64,000 bases of DNA from an uncultured Aquimarina sp. (lineage in GTDB: Bacteria; Bacteroidota; Bacteroidia; Flavobacteriales; Flavobacteriaceae). Made by a program: the position numbers and the translations under genes. Below the pieces are notes generated by a model that worked only from the letters and a program-made list of their open reading frames with translations, was not told the origin of the DNA and did no database searches. Where the stretch lies: the NCBI GenBank assembly GCA_947493035.1, contig CANLOW010000001.1, forward strand, positions 496,001 to 560,000, given 5' to 3'. Positions 45,782 through 54,649 of this stretch are shown here, piece by piece (within the stretch, counting starts at the first letter, position 1; each line of letters opens with the position of its first letter).

Positions 45782-46813
45782 CTAGGCTTCTAAAGGTTGT
45801 GCCGCCCATTCATCTACCCAACGAGCCAATACTTTTGCCCAGTCATCGCGAACATTAAGGCATGGTATTGTCGTAAACTCTTTTCCTCCTACTTCATGAA
45901 AAATCTCCTCTCCTTCCATGGCTATTTCTTCTAGGGTTTCGAGACAATCAGAAACAAAGGCTGGAGTTACAATCGCCATTTTCTTTATTCCTTCTTTACC
46001 AAAACGTTCTATAGTACGATCAGTATAAGGCTGCAACCATGGATCGAATCCTAATCGAGATTGAAACGAAGTACTAAAGGTGCCTTCTTTCAATTTTAAT
46101 GCCTCACCAACTAAACGAGTCGTTTCGTAACATTGATGACGGTAGCAATATTGGTGTGCTTTTGAAGACGTCTTACAACAACTACCATCTATTTTACAAT
46201 GTGATTTTGTTACATCACTTTTGCGAATATGGCGCTCTGGAACCCCGTGGTAACTGAATAATAAATGCTCATAATCTAGTCCTTCTAATTTTTCTGCAAT
46301 GCTATTAGAAAGTACATTTACATAATCTGGATGGTTATAAAAAGCAGGTAATGACGTCAATTCCATATTAGGAAAGTGTTCCTTTTGCAATTCATTTGCC
46401 AATACCAAAATCGTCTCTGTGGTTGCCATAGCAAACTGAGGATATAATGGGATGACAAAAACATCATCTACACCTTGGTCATGCAATTCTTGCATCCCCT
46501 TTAAAATGCTCATAGATCCGTAACGCATCGCTAGTGCCACTGGTACAGTAGTCATATCATCAACTTTTGCTTTCAATTGCTCTGACAATACAATTAACGG
46601 AGAACCTTCATCCCACCAAATTTTTTGGTAAGCCGCAGCAGATTTCTTTGGTCTTGTATTAAGGATAATTCCTTTTACTAAAAGAGTTCTAGCTAATAAT
46701 GGAAGATCGATAACACGCTCGTCCATTAAAAACTCACCTAAATACTTTTTTACATCTTTGGGATCTGTACTATCAGGCGATCCAAGATTCACCATTAAAA
46801 CTCCTTTAGCCAT
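45782..46813 (-). CDS. hemH: ferrochelatase
   Basis: A 343-residue HemH. The start is set at 46813 (MAKGVLMVNLGSPDS) because the alternative ATG six codons upstream overlaps a TACTTTTG promoter element. The active-site histidine is in LFSYHGVPERH and the Glu in SDCLETLEEI, both canonical; a Cys-rich insert (KIDGSCCKTS, YCYRHQC) is present, as in several bacterial ferrochelatases. It inserts Fe2+ into protoporphyrin IX. It is the first gene of the heme block. Confidence 0.97.
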   Translation of the reverse strand: MAKGVLMVNLGSPDSTDPKDVKKYLGEFLMDERVIDLPLLARTLLVKGIILNTRPKKSAAAYQKIWWDEGSPLIVLSEQLKAKVDDMTTVPVALAMRYGSMSILKGMQELHDQGVDDVFVIPLYPQFAMATTETILVLANELQKEHFPNMELTSLPAFYNHPDYVNVLSNSIAEKLEGLDYEHLLFSYHGVPERHIRKSDVTKSHCKIDGSCCKTSSKAHQYCYRHQCYETTRLVGEALKLKEGTFSTSFQSRLGFDPWLQPYTDRTIERFGKEGIKKMAIVTPAFVSDCLETLEEIAMEGEEIFHEVGGKEFTTIPCLNVRDDWAKVLARWVDEWAAQPLEA

Positions 46814-46828
46814 ACTTAAAAATTTTAA

Positions 46829-46836
46829 CAAAAGTA
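46829..46836 (-). promoter_or_regulatory. -7 element of the hemH operon
   Basis: On the minus strand this reads TACTTTTG (TAnnTTTG), 15 bp upstream of the chosen hemH start, and it would overlap the longer alternative start. Confidence 0.55.
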
Positions 46837-46919
46837 AAGATTTGCGGATGATTCACAGCTGTAGCAAGCACTAAAACAATCATAAAAAAATCTGCTCAGA
46901 AGTAGCCTTTTCATAAAAT

Positions 46920-47159
46920 ATGTCGTTCATTTTAATAAATCAAATTGAAAAGCAATTGATTCCTTTTATAAAAAAGAGAAACTTAAAACCAGAAGTGATT
47001 GTATTGAGCGATCCCGACACTAACACCTGGATTCCCAAAGTAGATCCTGAATGGTCTGGTGCGATTCCTGCGACATTGGTTTATAATAAAAACAAAAAAC
47101 TATTCTTCGAAGAAAGCTTCGATTATAACAAACTACAAAATACTCTAAAACAATTTTGA
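46920..47159 (+). pseudogene. 5'-truncated TlpA-type thioredoxin
   Basis: Seventy-nine residues matching only the C-terminal half of a TlpA-like thioredoxin: QIEKQLIPFIKKRNLKPEV, DPDTNTWIPKVD, and WSGAIPATLVYNK with the cis-Pro region. The N-terminal half with the CxxC active site is missing; an in-frame stop (46902-46904) lies just upstream. It cannot be redox-active as it stands. An ATG happens to sit at the breakpoint, so a short protein could still be made. It lies directly before an intact redoxin gene. Confidence 0.75.
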
Positions 47160-47252
47160 TTATGAAATGAGCCATAACGGTTTTCTAATAACAATTGAAT
47201 ACCTTCAATGGCGAATTACATATGACCTATTAAAAACATTAAAAAATAACAT

Positions 47253-47882
47253 ATGAAAACGACATATAAATTTGGCTTACTTGCTTTATTAGCATTTGCA
47301 ATTAGTGCATTTACAGTAATTAATAATTTTAAAAACAGTGGCGAAGGAGGTTATAAAATAGGTGATAAGGCTACTGATTTTAAACTGAAAAATATTGACG
47401 ACACCTATGTTTCGCTATCTGACTATAAAGATGCAAAGGGGTTTATTGTAGTTTTCACTTGCAATCATTGCCCGTTTTCGGTAGCTTATGAAGACCGAAT
47501 TATTGCTCTAGATAAAGAATTTAAATCTAAAGGATATCCAGTAATTGCTATCAACCCTAATAATCCAGCAAAGTATCCATCTGATAATTTTGAAAATATG
47601 AAAATCCGAGCTAAAGAAAAAGGATTTACATTTCCGTATTTAGTAGACGAAGGGCAGCACATTTTCCCTCAATATGGCGCTACAAAAACACCACATGTGT
47701 ATATCTTAGAAAAATCGGCTTCCGACTTCATTGTAAAGTATATTGGTACTCTAGATAATAATTACCAAGACGCAGCAAAAGCAGACAAACATTATGTAAA
47801 AGATGCTGTGAATGCCTTATTAGATGGCAAGGATATTAGTGTGGAAGAAACTAAGGCTATTGGATGTAGTATCAAGGTGTAA
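47253..47882 (+). CDS. secreted AhpC/TSA-type thioredoxin-fold protein
   Basis: A 209-residue protein with an N-terminal signal or anchor (about 1-24). The thioredoxin-like fold has CNHCPFSVAYEDR (Cys70, Cys73), a CxxC at the expected peroxiredoxin/TlpA position, and the cis-Pro in TKTPHVYILEK. Such periplasmic redoxins reduce disulfides or peroxides. It follows a truncated thioredoxin and precedes a DUF1330 gene by 22 bp, with which it is probably cotranscribed. Confidence 0.9.
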   Translation: MKTTYKFGLLALLAFAISAFTVINNFKNSGEGGYKIGDKATDFKLKNIDDTYVSLSDYKDAKGFIVVFTCNHCPFSVAYEDRIIALDKEFKSKGYPVIAINPNNPAKYPSDNFENMKIRAKEKGFTFPYLVDEGQHIFPQYGATKTPHVYILEKSASDFIVKYIGTLDNNYQDAAKADKHYVKDAVNALLDGKDISVEETKAIGCSIKV

Positions 47883-47904
47883 ACTTACTTTAACAAAAAA
47901 ATAT

Positions 47905-48192
47905 ATGCCAGCATACGCAATACTAGATATCGACGTATTCGATAAAGAAAAGCTTGAAGATTATAAAAAAGTAGCTCCAAGTATTATAAAAAAATTTCAG
48001 GGAGAAATTATTGTTCGAGGAGGAGAATCAAGCACTATTGATGGAGATTGGTCTCCTAAAAGAATCGTAATGATAAAGTTTCCTAGTTTCGAACTAGCAA
48101 ATGAGTGGAAAAATTCTGAAGCATATATCGCTGCGAGTGAACTCAGAAAAAAAGGAGCTAAAACCAATGCTATAATTGTTGATGGAATTTAA
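47905..48192 (+). CDS. DUF1330 protein
   Basis: A 95-residue ferredoxin-like (Dabb-related) domain starting MPAYAILDIDVFDKEKLEDY, with GGESSTIDGDW and RIVMIKFPSFELANEW, the characteristic DUF1330 positions. The open frame runs further upstream through the end of the redoxin gene, but homology begins at 47905. Function unknown; members are small, dimeric and cytoplasmic. Confidence 0.88.
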   Translation: MPAYAILDIDVFDKEKLEDYKKVAPSIIKKFQGEIIVRGGESSTIDGDWSPKRIVMIKFPSFELANEWKNSEAYIAASELRKKGAKTNAIIVDGI

Positions 48193-48256
48193 TCCGATTT
48201 ACCCGCAAAATCTTTAGGAAAGAACTGAAATGTTACATCATATCTCAGTCACAAAA

Positions 48257-49786
48257 TTAGTTTTTGATAAATTTTTGAATCGTTTTTGAACCCGATTTAC
48301 TTATAATTTCTAATATATAAATTCCGCTTGATAAAGTAGAAACATCAATAGTTTTAAAAGAAATATTAGTATTTGAAATTATGCTAACTCCATTCATTGC
48401 ATACACATCATAACTACCTTCTATTGAAGATGACAAAATTAGTGTATTGATGACTGGAGTTGGAAAAATCGAAATATCCAAGCCTTGGTGAGATGTTTCT
48501 TCACTTAAAGAATTTAACTCTTTCGTGCCAGTACCTTCTGGGTCGAGCCACGACCTTAAAGAACGATTATTGGCTGGATCAAAATCCCAAGAGCGATCTA
48601 TTTTTGAATAAAAATCTCCTAAATCATTATCCAAATTATTATTACACCCTGCTTCTCCTCCAGCTAACTGACCTATAATTTGTCCTTTTTGGTTAAACAA
48701 AGCTGCACCCGACGAACCTTGTAACGTTGCTCCTGACTCCCAACCATTTCCTTTTTCAGAAATATCCCAAGTAACTATTTCTTCTCCGAAAAAAACTTCT
48801 ACTCCTTCAACCAACGGATCATTTTCTATTGAAATTTTAGTAGGCTCGCCCAAAGGATGATGTAACGAGAAACTAAAATCTATATTTACATCATTTAAAG
48901 ACCAACCTGCCCATTCTAAATCCCAGACAGGGTTAACATCTCCTAAAATTTCAAACAAAGCAAAATCACTCCTTGGGTTATTCGCTAGTAATTTAGCTCC
49001 ATTGGTAAATTGCAGTTCTTTAAAGGTTTTAAAATCTGGATCACTACAAACCTCATCATCATTAAAAAAATTAAAGCCAAACACCCAAAACTCGGGAGGA
49101 ACATTAGACTGTTCCAAACAATGATTTGCTGTTAATAATAACATTCTTCCGTCATTAGCCGTATTATTAATTAATGTACCTGTACAAAAGGCATTACCTG
49201 TCATAATACGAACTACAGAATGAATCAAACGTTCCTTTAAAACATCAATCGTTTCGTTATCCGCAACACATGCCGCGTCTACTAAACAATCATTTCCAGA
49301 GTTTATCTTAAACCCAATATTCGAATTGTTGCTATTCCCCTTAACTATTTTCCAAAATTGAAGCCTTGCTTGATCTTTATAATGTATAGGCACTTTAAAT
49401 TTTAGAACCGCTTTATTTCCTTGAAATGGAAGTGTACTAAATACTTTGGAAGCCGTATTATTTCTGAATGTATATTCTTCTATCTCACCCGATGGTATAG
49501 ACTTAATGGTAAGCACTGCATTTTCTGGCAAATAAAATTCACTGAACAGAAATGTTAGAGAACTAGCTCCTTCTAAAGAGATCTGATGCTCCCAGATCGC
49601 ATACCCTTGTTGATCTATTTTCCAAAAACCATTATTTTTCAAGTTATCCGATACCTCGACAAACTCCCCAAAAGTATAAGGTATTATTTCACTATCAGAA
49701 AATGATACACCAGCAAATAGCCTACCGACTATACTAATAGAGCAGACCAGAATAATTAATATTGATTTTAAAAATGGAAGATTCAT
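48257..49786 (-). CDS. secreted trypsin-like serine endopeptidase with T9SS sorting domain
   Basis: A 509-residue protein. After a signal peptide (about 1-25) and an N-terminal pro- or beta-sandwich region (about 30-165) comes a chymotrypsin-fold protease similar to lysyl endopeptidases. The catalytic triad is His222 (TANHCLEQ), Asp274 (RSDFALFEI) and Ser359 (GSSGAALFN). A type A T9SS C-terminal domain (about 430-509; ISIFPTPV, then LSSGIYILEI) ends the protein. It is exported by T9SS. A terminator-like repeat separates it from the upstream M57 protease gene. Confidence 0.92.
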   Translation of the reverse strand: MNLPFLKSILIILVCSISIVGRLFAGVSFSDSEIIPYTFGEFVEVSDNLKNNGFWKIDQQGYAIWEHQISLEGASSLTFLFSEFYLPENAVLTIKSIPSGEIEEYTFRNNTASKVFSTLPFQGNKAVLKFKVPIHYKDQARLQFWKIVKGNSNNSNIGFKINSGNDCLVDAACVADNETIDVLKERLIHSVVRIMTGNAFCTGTLINNTANDGRMLLLTANHCLEQSNVPPEFWVFGFNFFNDDEVCSDPDFKTFKELQFTNGAKLLANNPRSDFALFEILGDVNPVWDLEWAGWSLNDVNIDFSFSLHHPLGEPTKISIENDPLVEGVEVFFGEEIVTWDISEKGNGWESGATLQGSSGAALFNQKGQIIGQLAGGEAGCNNNLDNDLGDFYSKIDRSWDFDPANNRSLRSWLDPEGTGTKELNSLSEETSHQGLDISIFPTPVINTLILSSSIEGSYDVYAMNGVSIISNTNISFKTIDVSTLSSGIYILEIISKSGSKTIQKFIKN

Positions 49787-49806
49787 TTATTCTATATTAA
49801 ACTAAA

Positions 49807-49838
49807 AATGAGGGTGACAACTATAAGGCACCCCCATT
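49807..49838 (-). terminator. weak hairpin terminator after the M57 protease gene
   Basis: AATGAGGGTG (49807-49816) pairs with CACCCCCATT (49829-49838), one mismatch. It lies between the two minus-strand protease genes; the U tract is poor, so termination may be partial. Confidence 0.45.
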
Positions 49839-49879
49839 AATTTATTCTATCTAATAGTTAAATTTTATTTTGTTTTTTA

Positions 49880-50797
49880 TTAACGCCCGTAAATAGATCT
49901 TATAGCATTTACATCTTCACGTGTTAAATTAAAGTTTCCTATGTAACATGCTGTCATTATAGAATTTGTAAAATTACCATTAAAAGCAGTTCCTGCTACA
50001 AAGTTTTCATCAATTGGAGATCTACTATTCTCATCGAATACTTGGCGTGGTTGACCTGCAATCTGACAACTACGTCTTGTTCTAAAATCTGAATGTCGAT
50101 ACCCCATAGCATGCATCAACTCGTGCATAATTACCGCACCGAATTCTCTTTCATTTGGAGCAGAAGCAGTAATGAAACTTCTATTAAAGTTACCATTCGT
50201 TGGAATACCCGCAGCACCATCTATAAAACCACCAATACTTCCCGCAACATTTACCTCATTATTAACACCGTCAGGCTGAATTACGAAAAACAACCTTAAG
50301 CCAATATTGTTGATTGTATTAACTGCACGTTGTAATGCTCTTCTTTCCGCTGCTGTTTTTGGAACAACACGACCTGTTGTTGACGATCTAGAAACTGTAA
50401 AACCTATACTTACAAAACGAATTCCATTAAATACAGAACCTTGGTTTGTACTAATTCGGCCATTTCTTATAAATGCCTTAGCATCCTCATCGTCTTCTGA
50501 TATTAATCCCCATGAATCAAGTTCCTCCAATTGATAATCTGATACGAATACATCGTCATTAGCCCAAACTTCTTCAGTCTCATTATTAGCACTCTCGATT
50601 TCAATACGCTCAAGATTATCTAAGTCAAAACCTAACTGCTGTAATTTATTAGCTTGTTCTAATGAAACCCCTTTTTCTTCGATAATATTTTGAGTATCTG
50701 TATCCGTTATACTCTCCGTTTCCTTTCCTTCATTTTGACAAGAAAACAATGCCAAAAAGGCTATCCCTAATGACAATAAAATGTGTGTTTTTTTCAT
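49880..50797 (-). CDS. M57-type zinc metalloprotease, lipoprotein
   Basis: A 305-residue lipoprotein with lipobox ALFSC (Cys20). An acidic propeptide-like region (about 25-110) is followed by a protease domain with HELMHAMGYRH (His225, Glu226, His229, His235), a zinc site of HExxHxxGxxH type as in the M57 dual-action HEIGH family, with FIDGAAGIP and SIMTAC (possible Met-turn) around it. Probably acts outside the cell or at the surface. Neighbour of the trypsin-like protease, which suggests they share a role in protein breakdown. Confidence 0.85.
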   Translation of the reverse strand: MKKTHILLSLGIAFLALFSCQNEGKETESITDTDTQNIIEEKGVSLEQANKLQQLGFDLDNLERIEIESANNETEEVWANDDVFVSDYQLEELDSWGLISEDDEDAKAFIRNGRISTNQGSVFNGIRFVSIGFTVSRSSTTGRVVPKTAAERRALQRAVNTINNIGLRLFFVIQPDGVNNEVNVAGSIGGFIDGAAGIPTNGNFNRSFITASAPNEREFGAVIMHELMHAMGYRHSDFRTRRSCQIAGQPRQVFDENSRSPIDENFVAGTAFNGNFTNSIMTACYIGNFNLTREDVNAIRSIYGR

Positions 50798-51191
50798 AAT
50801 ATAAATAGTGTTTAGATAGAATACATTAGTTGTTTAAACAATTGCATTTTTAGACTGACTTAAAGCATTTAATAATAAAAACTATTTTTAATCTGAGCGT
50901 AAATACAATTATTTTGAAGGCAATACTAAGTAGTAATAGAATTTTAAAAATGTTAGACATCTAACATTTTTATATTTTAAATATTTAACAAAAAAATAGT
51001 ACTAAAATTATTAATCAAAAACTTTGAAACGTGTTTTTTGCATATATAAATCACGTATGAAACAATATCGTTTAATCACATTATTTGGATTTTTTTTAAA
51101 TAAGTTGGCTATTGTTATTCTGAAGATCAATTAATCAATAAGCACCTTTTAAACTTCCTAACTCTAGAAGTCACAAGTCTTACAAAAACAA
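50798..51191. other. divergent intergenic interval
   Basis: About 400 bp between the divergent M57 protease and leuS genes. No open frame with coding character. It contains the perfect palindrome at 50946-50971 and, at its right end, the leuS promoter element. Confidence 0.6.
50946..50971. promoter_or_regulatory. perfect 12-bp palindrome, candidate operator
   Basis: AAAAATGTTAGA (50946-50957) and TCTAACATTTTT (50960-50971) are perfect complements around CA. No gene ends here, since both neighbours are divergent, so a terminator role is not expected. The dyad TGTTAGAnnTCTAACA has the size of a dimeric regulator site, 150 bp upstream of the M57 protease start and 250 bp from leuS. Confidence 0.5.
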
Positions 51192-51199
51192 TACATTTG
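51192..51199 (+). promoter_or_regulatory. -7 element of leuS
   Basis: TACATTTG matches TAnnTTTG, 20 bp before the ATG at 51220. It overlaps the GTG at 51199 and so argues against that longer start. Confidence 0.55.
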
Positions 51200-51219
51200 T
51201 GCTTCCAAAAACGCGTACC

Positions 51220-54036
51220 ATGAATTATGATTTTAATGCTATTGAAAAGAAATGGCAAGACCATTGGGCAACGAACCAAACTTTTCAAGCATCAAGTGAT
51301 AGTGACAAACCAAAATATTATGTACTAGACATGTTTCCATACCCTTCTGGAGCAGGGTTACATGTCGGTCATCCACTAGGTTATATCGCCAGTGATATTT
51401 TTGCTAGATACAAAAGGCACAAAGGATTTAATGTTTTACATCCTCAAGGGTATGATTCATTTGGACTTCCTGCTGAACAATATGCGATCCAAACAGGGCA
51501 ACATCCTGCTATTACTACTGAAACTAATATAAACCGCTATAGAAGTCAATTAGACAATGTTGGCTTCTCTTTCGATTGGAGTAAAGAGGTACGTACAAGT
51601 AGTCCTGAATACTATAAATGGACACAATGGATTTTTGGAGAATTATTCAATTCTTGGTACAATAAAAGTACTAACAAAGCCGAAAGTATTGACACACTGA
51701 TTACTTTATTCGAAACTTCTGGAAATACGGAAGTGAAAGCGGTTTGCGATGAAGATATTGAAGCTTTTGATGCTACTACTTGGAAGGGGTTTTCTCCCAA
51801 AGAAAAACAATCTATTTTACTACAATACCGTTTGGCATTTTTAGCCGAAACAGAAGTTAACTGGTGTCCAGAATTAGGAACCGTACTTGCTAATGACGAA
51901 ATTATCAATGGGCTTTCTGAACGTGGTAGCCATCCTGTGGTTCGTAAAAAAATGACCCAATGGAGTATGCGTATTTCTGCCTATGCTGAACGTATGCTTC
52001 AAGGATTAGATGGCTTAGACTGGACAGAAAGCATCAAGGAAACTCAGCGTAATTGGATAGGGAAATCTAAAGGAGCTTCTGTATACTTCCCTGTAGTAGA
52101 TCATGATGCTACTATCGAAGTTTTTACCACAAGACCCGATACCATTTTTGGAGTGTCCTTTATGACACTTGCTCCAGAGCATCCTTTAGTAGATCAAATT
52201 ACAACTCCTGCTAGAAAAGCAGCTGTTGAAGAATATATAGATGCTACTTCCAAAAGAAGTGAGCGAGATCGTATGGCTGATGTAAAAACGATTTCAGGAG
52301 TTTTTACAGGTGCTTATGCAGAACATCCGCTTTCTAAAAAGCCCGTGCCGATTTGGATTGGAGATTATGTATTAGCAAGCTACGGAACAGGAGCGGTAAT
52401 GGCAGTACCTTGTGGTGATCAAAGAGATTACGACTTTGCAAAGCATTTTGATATTCCGATCATCAATATTTTTAAGGATGTTGATATCAGTGAAGAAGCT
52501 TATACCGACAAAACCAAAGCCATCATTGCAAATTCAGATTTCTTAGATGGTTTGAACCCTAAAAAAGCTACCAATATTGTCATCAAAACCTTGATGGCTC
52601 AAGGTGCTGGATTTGGAAAAACAAATTACCGCTTGCGTGACGCTGTATTTAGCCGTCAACGTTATTGGGGTGAACCTTTCCCTATTTATTACGATGCTGA
52701 TGGTATGCCGCAATTGATTGCTACCGAGCATTTACCTATCAATCTTCCTGAAGTTGAAAAGTATTTACCAACTGAAGATGGGGCTCCTCCATTAGGTCGC
52801 GCTACTACATGGGCTTGGGATACTTCTACAAATAGTGTAGTTGATAATTCGAAAATAAATAACGAAACGATCTTTGCCTTAGAATTGAATACTATGCCAG
52901 GTTGGGCAGGAAGCTCTTGGTATTTATTCCGCTATATGGATGCACAAAACAATGAAGCTTTTGCATCCAAGAATGCCTTAGAGTATTGGAAAAATGTAGA
53001 TCTATATTTAGGTGGTAGCGAACACGCTACTGGACATTTATTATATAGCCGTTTCTGGACGAAGTTTTTGTTTGATCGCGATTATTTATCTGTAGAAGAG
53101 CCTTTCCAAAAAATGATCAATCAAGGAATGATCTTGGGAGAAAGTGCTTTTGCTTATAGATTGGCTGGTACAAATACTTTTATTTCTAAAGGAGTTATTG
53201 GAGATCGTGAAGTTCAAAAAATTCATGTAAACGTATCTTTAGTGAATACCTCGAATGAACTAGATACTGAAGGCTTCAAAAACTGGAGACCAGAGTTTGC
53301 AGATGCTCAATTTGAGTTAGAAGACGGAAAATACATCACTGGTCGCGAGGTTGAAAAGATGTCGAAGTCGAAATTCAACGTAGTAAACCCAGATGATATT
53401 TGCGAGGAATATGGTGCTGACACGCTTCGTTTGTACGAAATGTTCTTAGGACCTCTAGAGCAAGCAAAACCATGGAGTACCGCTGGAATATCTGGTGTAC
53501 ACAACTTCCTTAAGAAATTCTGGAAATTGTATGCTAACGACAGTGGGTTATTAGTTAACAATGATACTCCAACAGCAGATGCCTTAAAGACACTTCATAA
53601 AACTATCAAAAAAGTAACGGAGGATATTGACAATTTCTCATTCAATACTTCGGTGAGTACTTTCATGATTTGCGTGAACGAATTGAATGCGCAGAAATGC
53701 CATAGCAAAGCGATTCTTGAACCTTTGTCCATTTTAATTGCTCCTTACGCACCTCATATTGCTGAAGAAGTTTGGAATTTAATGGGGAATAGTGATTCTA
53801 TTACGTATGCTGAATATCCTTTATTTGAAGAAAAACATTTAATAGAAAGCAGTAAAGAATATCCTGTTTCTTTCAATGGTAAAATGCGTTTTAAATTAGA
53901 ATTGCCTCTAGACATGTCTAAAGAAGATATCGAAAAGACCGTAATGGCTCATGAAAAAACGCAAAAGCAATTACAAGGTCGCGAACCTAAGAAGGTAATT
54001 ATCGTTCCTGGTAAAATTATAAATATCGTAGGCTAA
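51220..54036 (+). CDS. leuS: leucyl-tRNA synthetase
   Basis: A 938-residue class I synthetase. The HIGH motif appears as GLHVGHPLGY and KMSKS as VEKMSKSKFN. The editing (CP1) domain has TTRPDTIFGVSF. The start at 51220 (MNYDFNAIEKKWQDHW) is the usual one. A stretch of extra residues near 130-185 (KSTNKAESIDTLITLFE) is seen in Bacteroidota LeuRS. It charges tRNA-Leu and edits mischarged norvaline or isoleucine. Its stop overlaps the next start by one base. Confidence 0.98.
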   Translation: MNYDFNAIEKKWQDHWATNQTFQASSDSDKPKYYVLDMFPYPSGAGLHVGHPLGYIASDIFARYKRHKGFNVLHPQGYDSFGLPAEQYAIQTGQHPAITTETNINRYRSQLDNVGFSFDWSKEVRTSSPEYYKWTQWIFGELFNSWYNKSTNKAESIDTLITLFETSGNTEVKAVCDEDIEAFDATTWKGFSPKEKQSILLQYRLAFLAETEVNWCPELGTVLANDEIINGLSERGSHPVVRKKMTQWSMRISAYAERMLQGLDGLDWTESIKETQRNWIGKSKGASVYFPVVDHDATIEVFTTRPDTIFGVSFMTLAPEHPLVDQITTPARKAAVEEYIDATSKRSERDRMADVKTISGVFTGAYAEHPLSKKPVPIWIGDYVLASYGTGAVMAVPCGDQRDYDFAKHFDIPIINIFKDVDISEEAYTDKTKAIIANSDFLDGLNPKKATNIVIKTLMAQGAGFGKTNYRLRDAVFSRQRYWGEPFPIYYDADGMPQLIATEHLPINLPEVEKYLPTEDGAPPLGRATTWAWDTSTNSVVDNSKINNETIFALELNTMPGWAGSSWYLFRYMDAQNNEAFASKNALEYWKNVDLYLGGSEHATGHLLYSRFWTKFLFDRDYLSVEEPFQKMINQGMILGESAFAYRLAGTNTFISKGVIGDREVQKIHVNVSLVNTSNELDTEGFKNWRPEFADAQFELEDGKYITGREVEKMSKSKFNVVNPDDICEEYGADTLRLYEMFLGPLEQAKPWSTAGISGVHNFLKKFWKLYANDSGLLVNNDTPTADALKTLHKTIKKVTEDIDNFSFNTSVSTFMICVNELNAQKCHSKAILEPLSILIAPYAPHIAEEVWNLMGNSDSITYAEYPLFEEKHLIESSKEYPVSFNGKMRFKLELPLDMSKEDIEKTVMAHEKTQKQLQGREPKKVIIVPGKIINIVG

Positions 54037-54299
54037 TGAGTCCTATTATAGAAACTATTGGTGGTGTGGCAGCAGTCCTCACCACCGCTTCTTTTCTTCC
54101 GCAAGTATATCAAACTTGGAAAACGAAATCTACAGAAAGTCTTTCATTACCCATGTTATTGATGTTTTTTACTGGTGTGTGCCTTTGGCTGATTTATGGA
54201 TTTGCCTTAGAAAGTATGCCTATTATTATTTCTAATATCATTACGATTATTAGTGCTGGGCTTTTGGTATACTTTAAGCTATCTTTTACTAAAAAGTAA
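54036..54299 (+). CDS. SemiSWEET sugar transporter
   Basis: An 87-residue protein with three transmembrane segments forming a single MtN3/PQ-loop repeat: ASFLPQVYQTWKTKSTESLS carries the PQ motif. SemiSWEETs dimerise and move sugars down their gradient through the inner membrane. It is translationally coupled to leuS by a one-base overlap, without obvious functional link. A strong terminator follows. Confidence 0.93.
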   Translation: MSPIIETIGGVAAVLTTASFLPQVYQTWKTKSTESLSLPMLLMFFTGVCLWLIYGFALESMPIIISNIITIISAGLLVYFKLSFTKK

Positions 54300-54336
54300 T
54301 ACTGGCACGAATACACCTTGAAGTATTATATTCTTT

Positions 54337-54382
54337 AAAAGCAATAACAAAAAATAATCAACTGCTTTTTGTTATTGCTTTT
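54337..54382 (+). terminator. terminator of the leuS operon
   Basis: Perfect 17-bp stem, AAAAGCAATAACAAAAA (54337-54353) with its complement at 54366-54382, 12-base loop, followed by T-rich sequence. Confidence 0.88.
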
Positions 54383-54487
54383 TCTTTAAATTAACTACCT
54401 CGATGGAAGCATGCGAAGTATATAGTTGAAAATTACTTTTATTAAAATACGAGGTAAGGCTCGGTAAATTCAACCTTCAATGTGAGG

Positions 54488-54643
54488 TTAAAAATCACAA
54501 GTACCAGGTATCGGCTGTTCAATTCGAGTTCCATCTGGCAATGTAATTGTTTGCGTATCACAGCCTCCTTTATCTTCTTCTTTAGTACATGATGCCAAGC
54601 TTAACAAAAAAAGTAAGCTCAATAAAGCAATTAGATTCTTCAT
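54488..54643 (-). CDS. tiny lipoprotein of unknown function
   Basis: A 51-residue open frame with a perfect lipoprotein signal (LLSLASC, Cys19) and a 32-residue mature part containing three cysteines in total, KGGCDTQTITLPDGTRI and a C-terminal GTCDF. The two mature Cys residues may form a disulfide. It begins six bases after the DUF3157 gene's stop on the same strand, so it is probably the second gene of that unit. No family known to me. Confidence 0.7.
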   Translation of the reverse strand: MKNLIALLSLLFLLSLASCTKEEDKGGCDTQTITLPDGTRIEQPIPGTCDF

Positions 54644-54649
54644 AAATTT

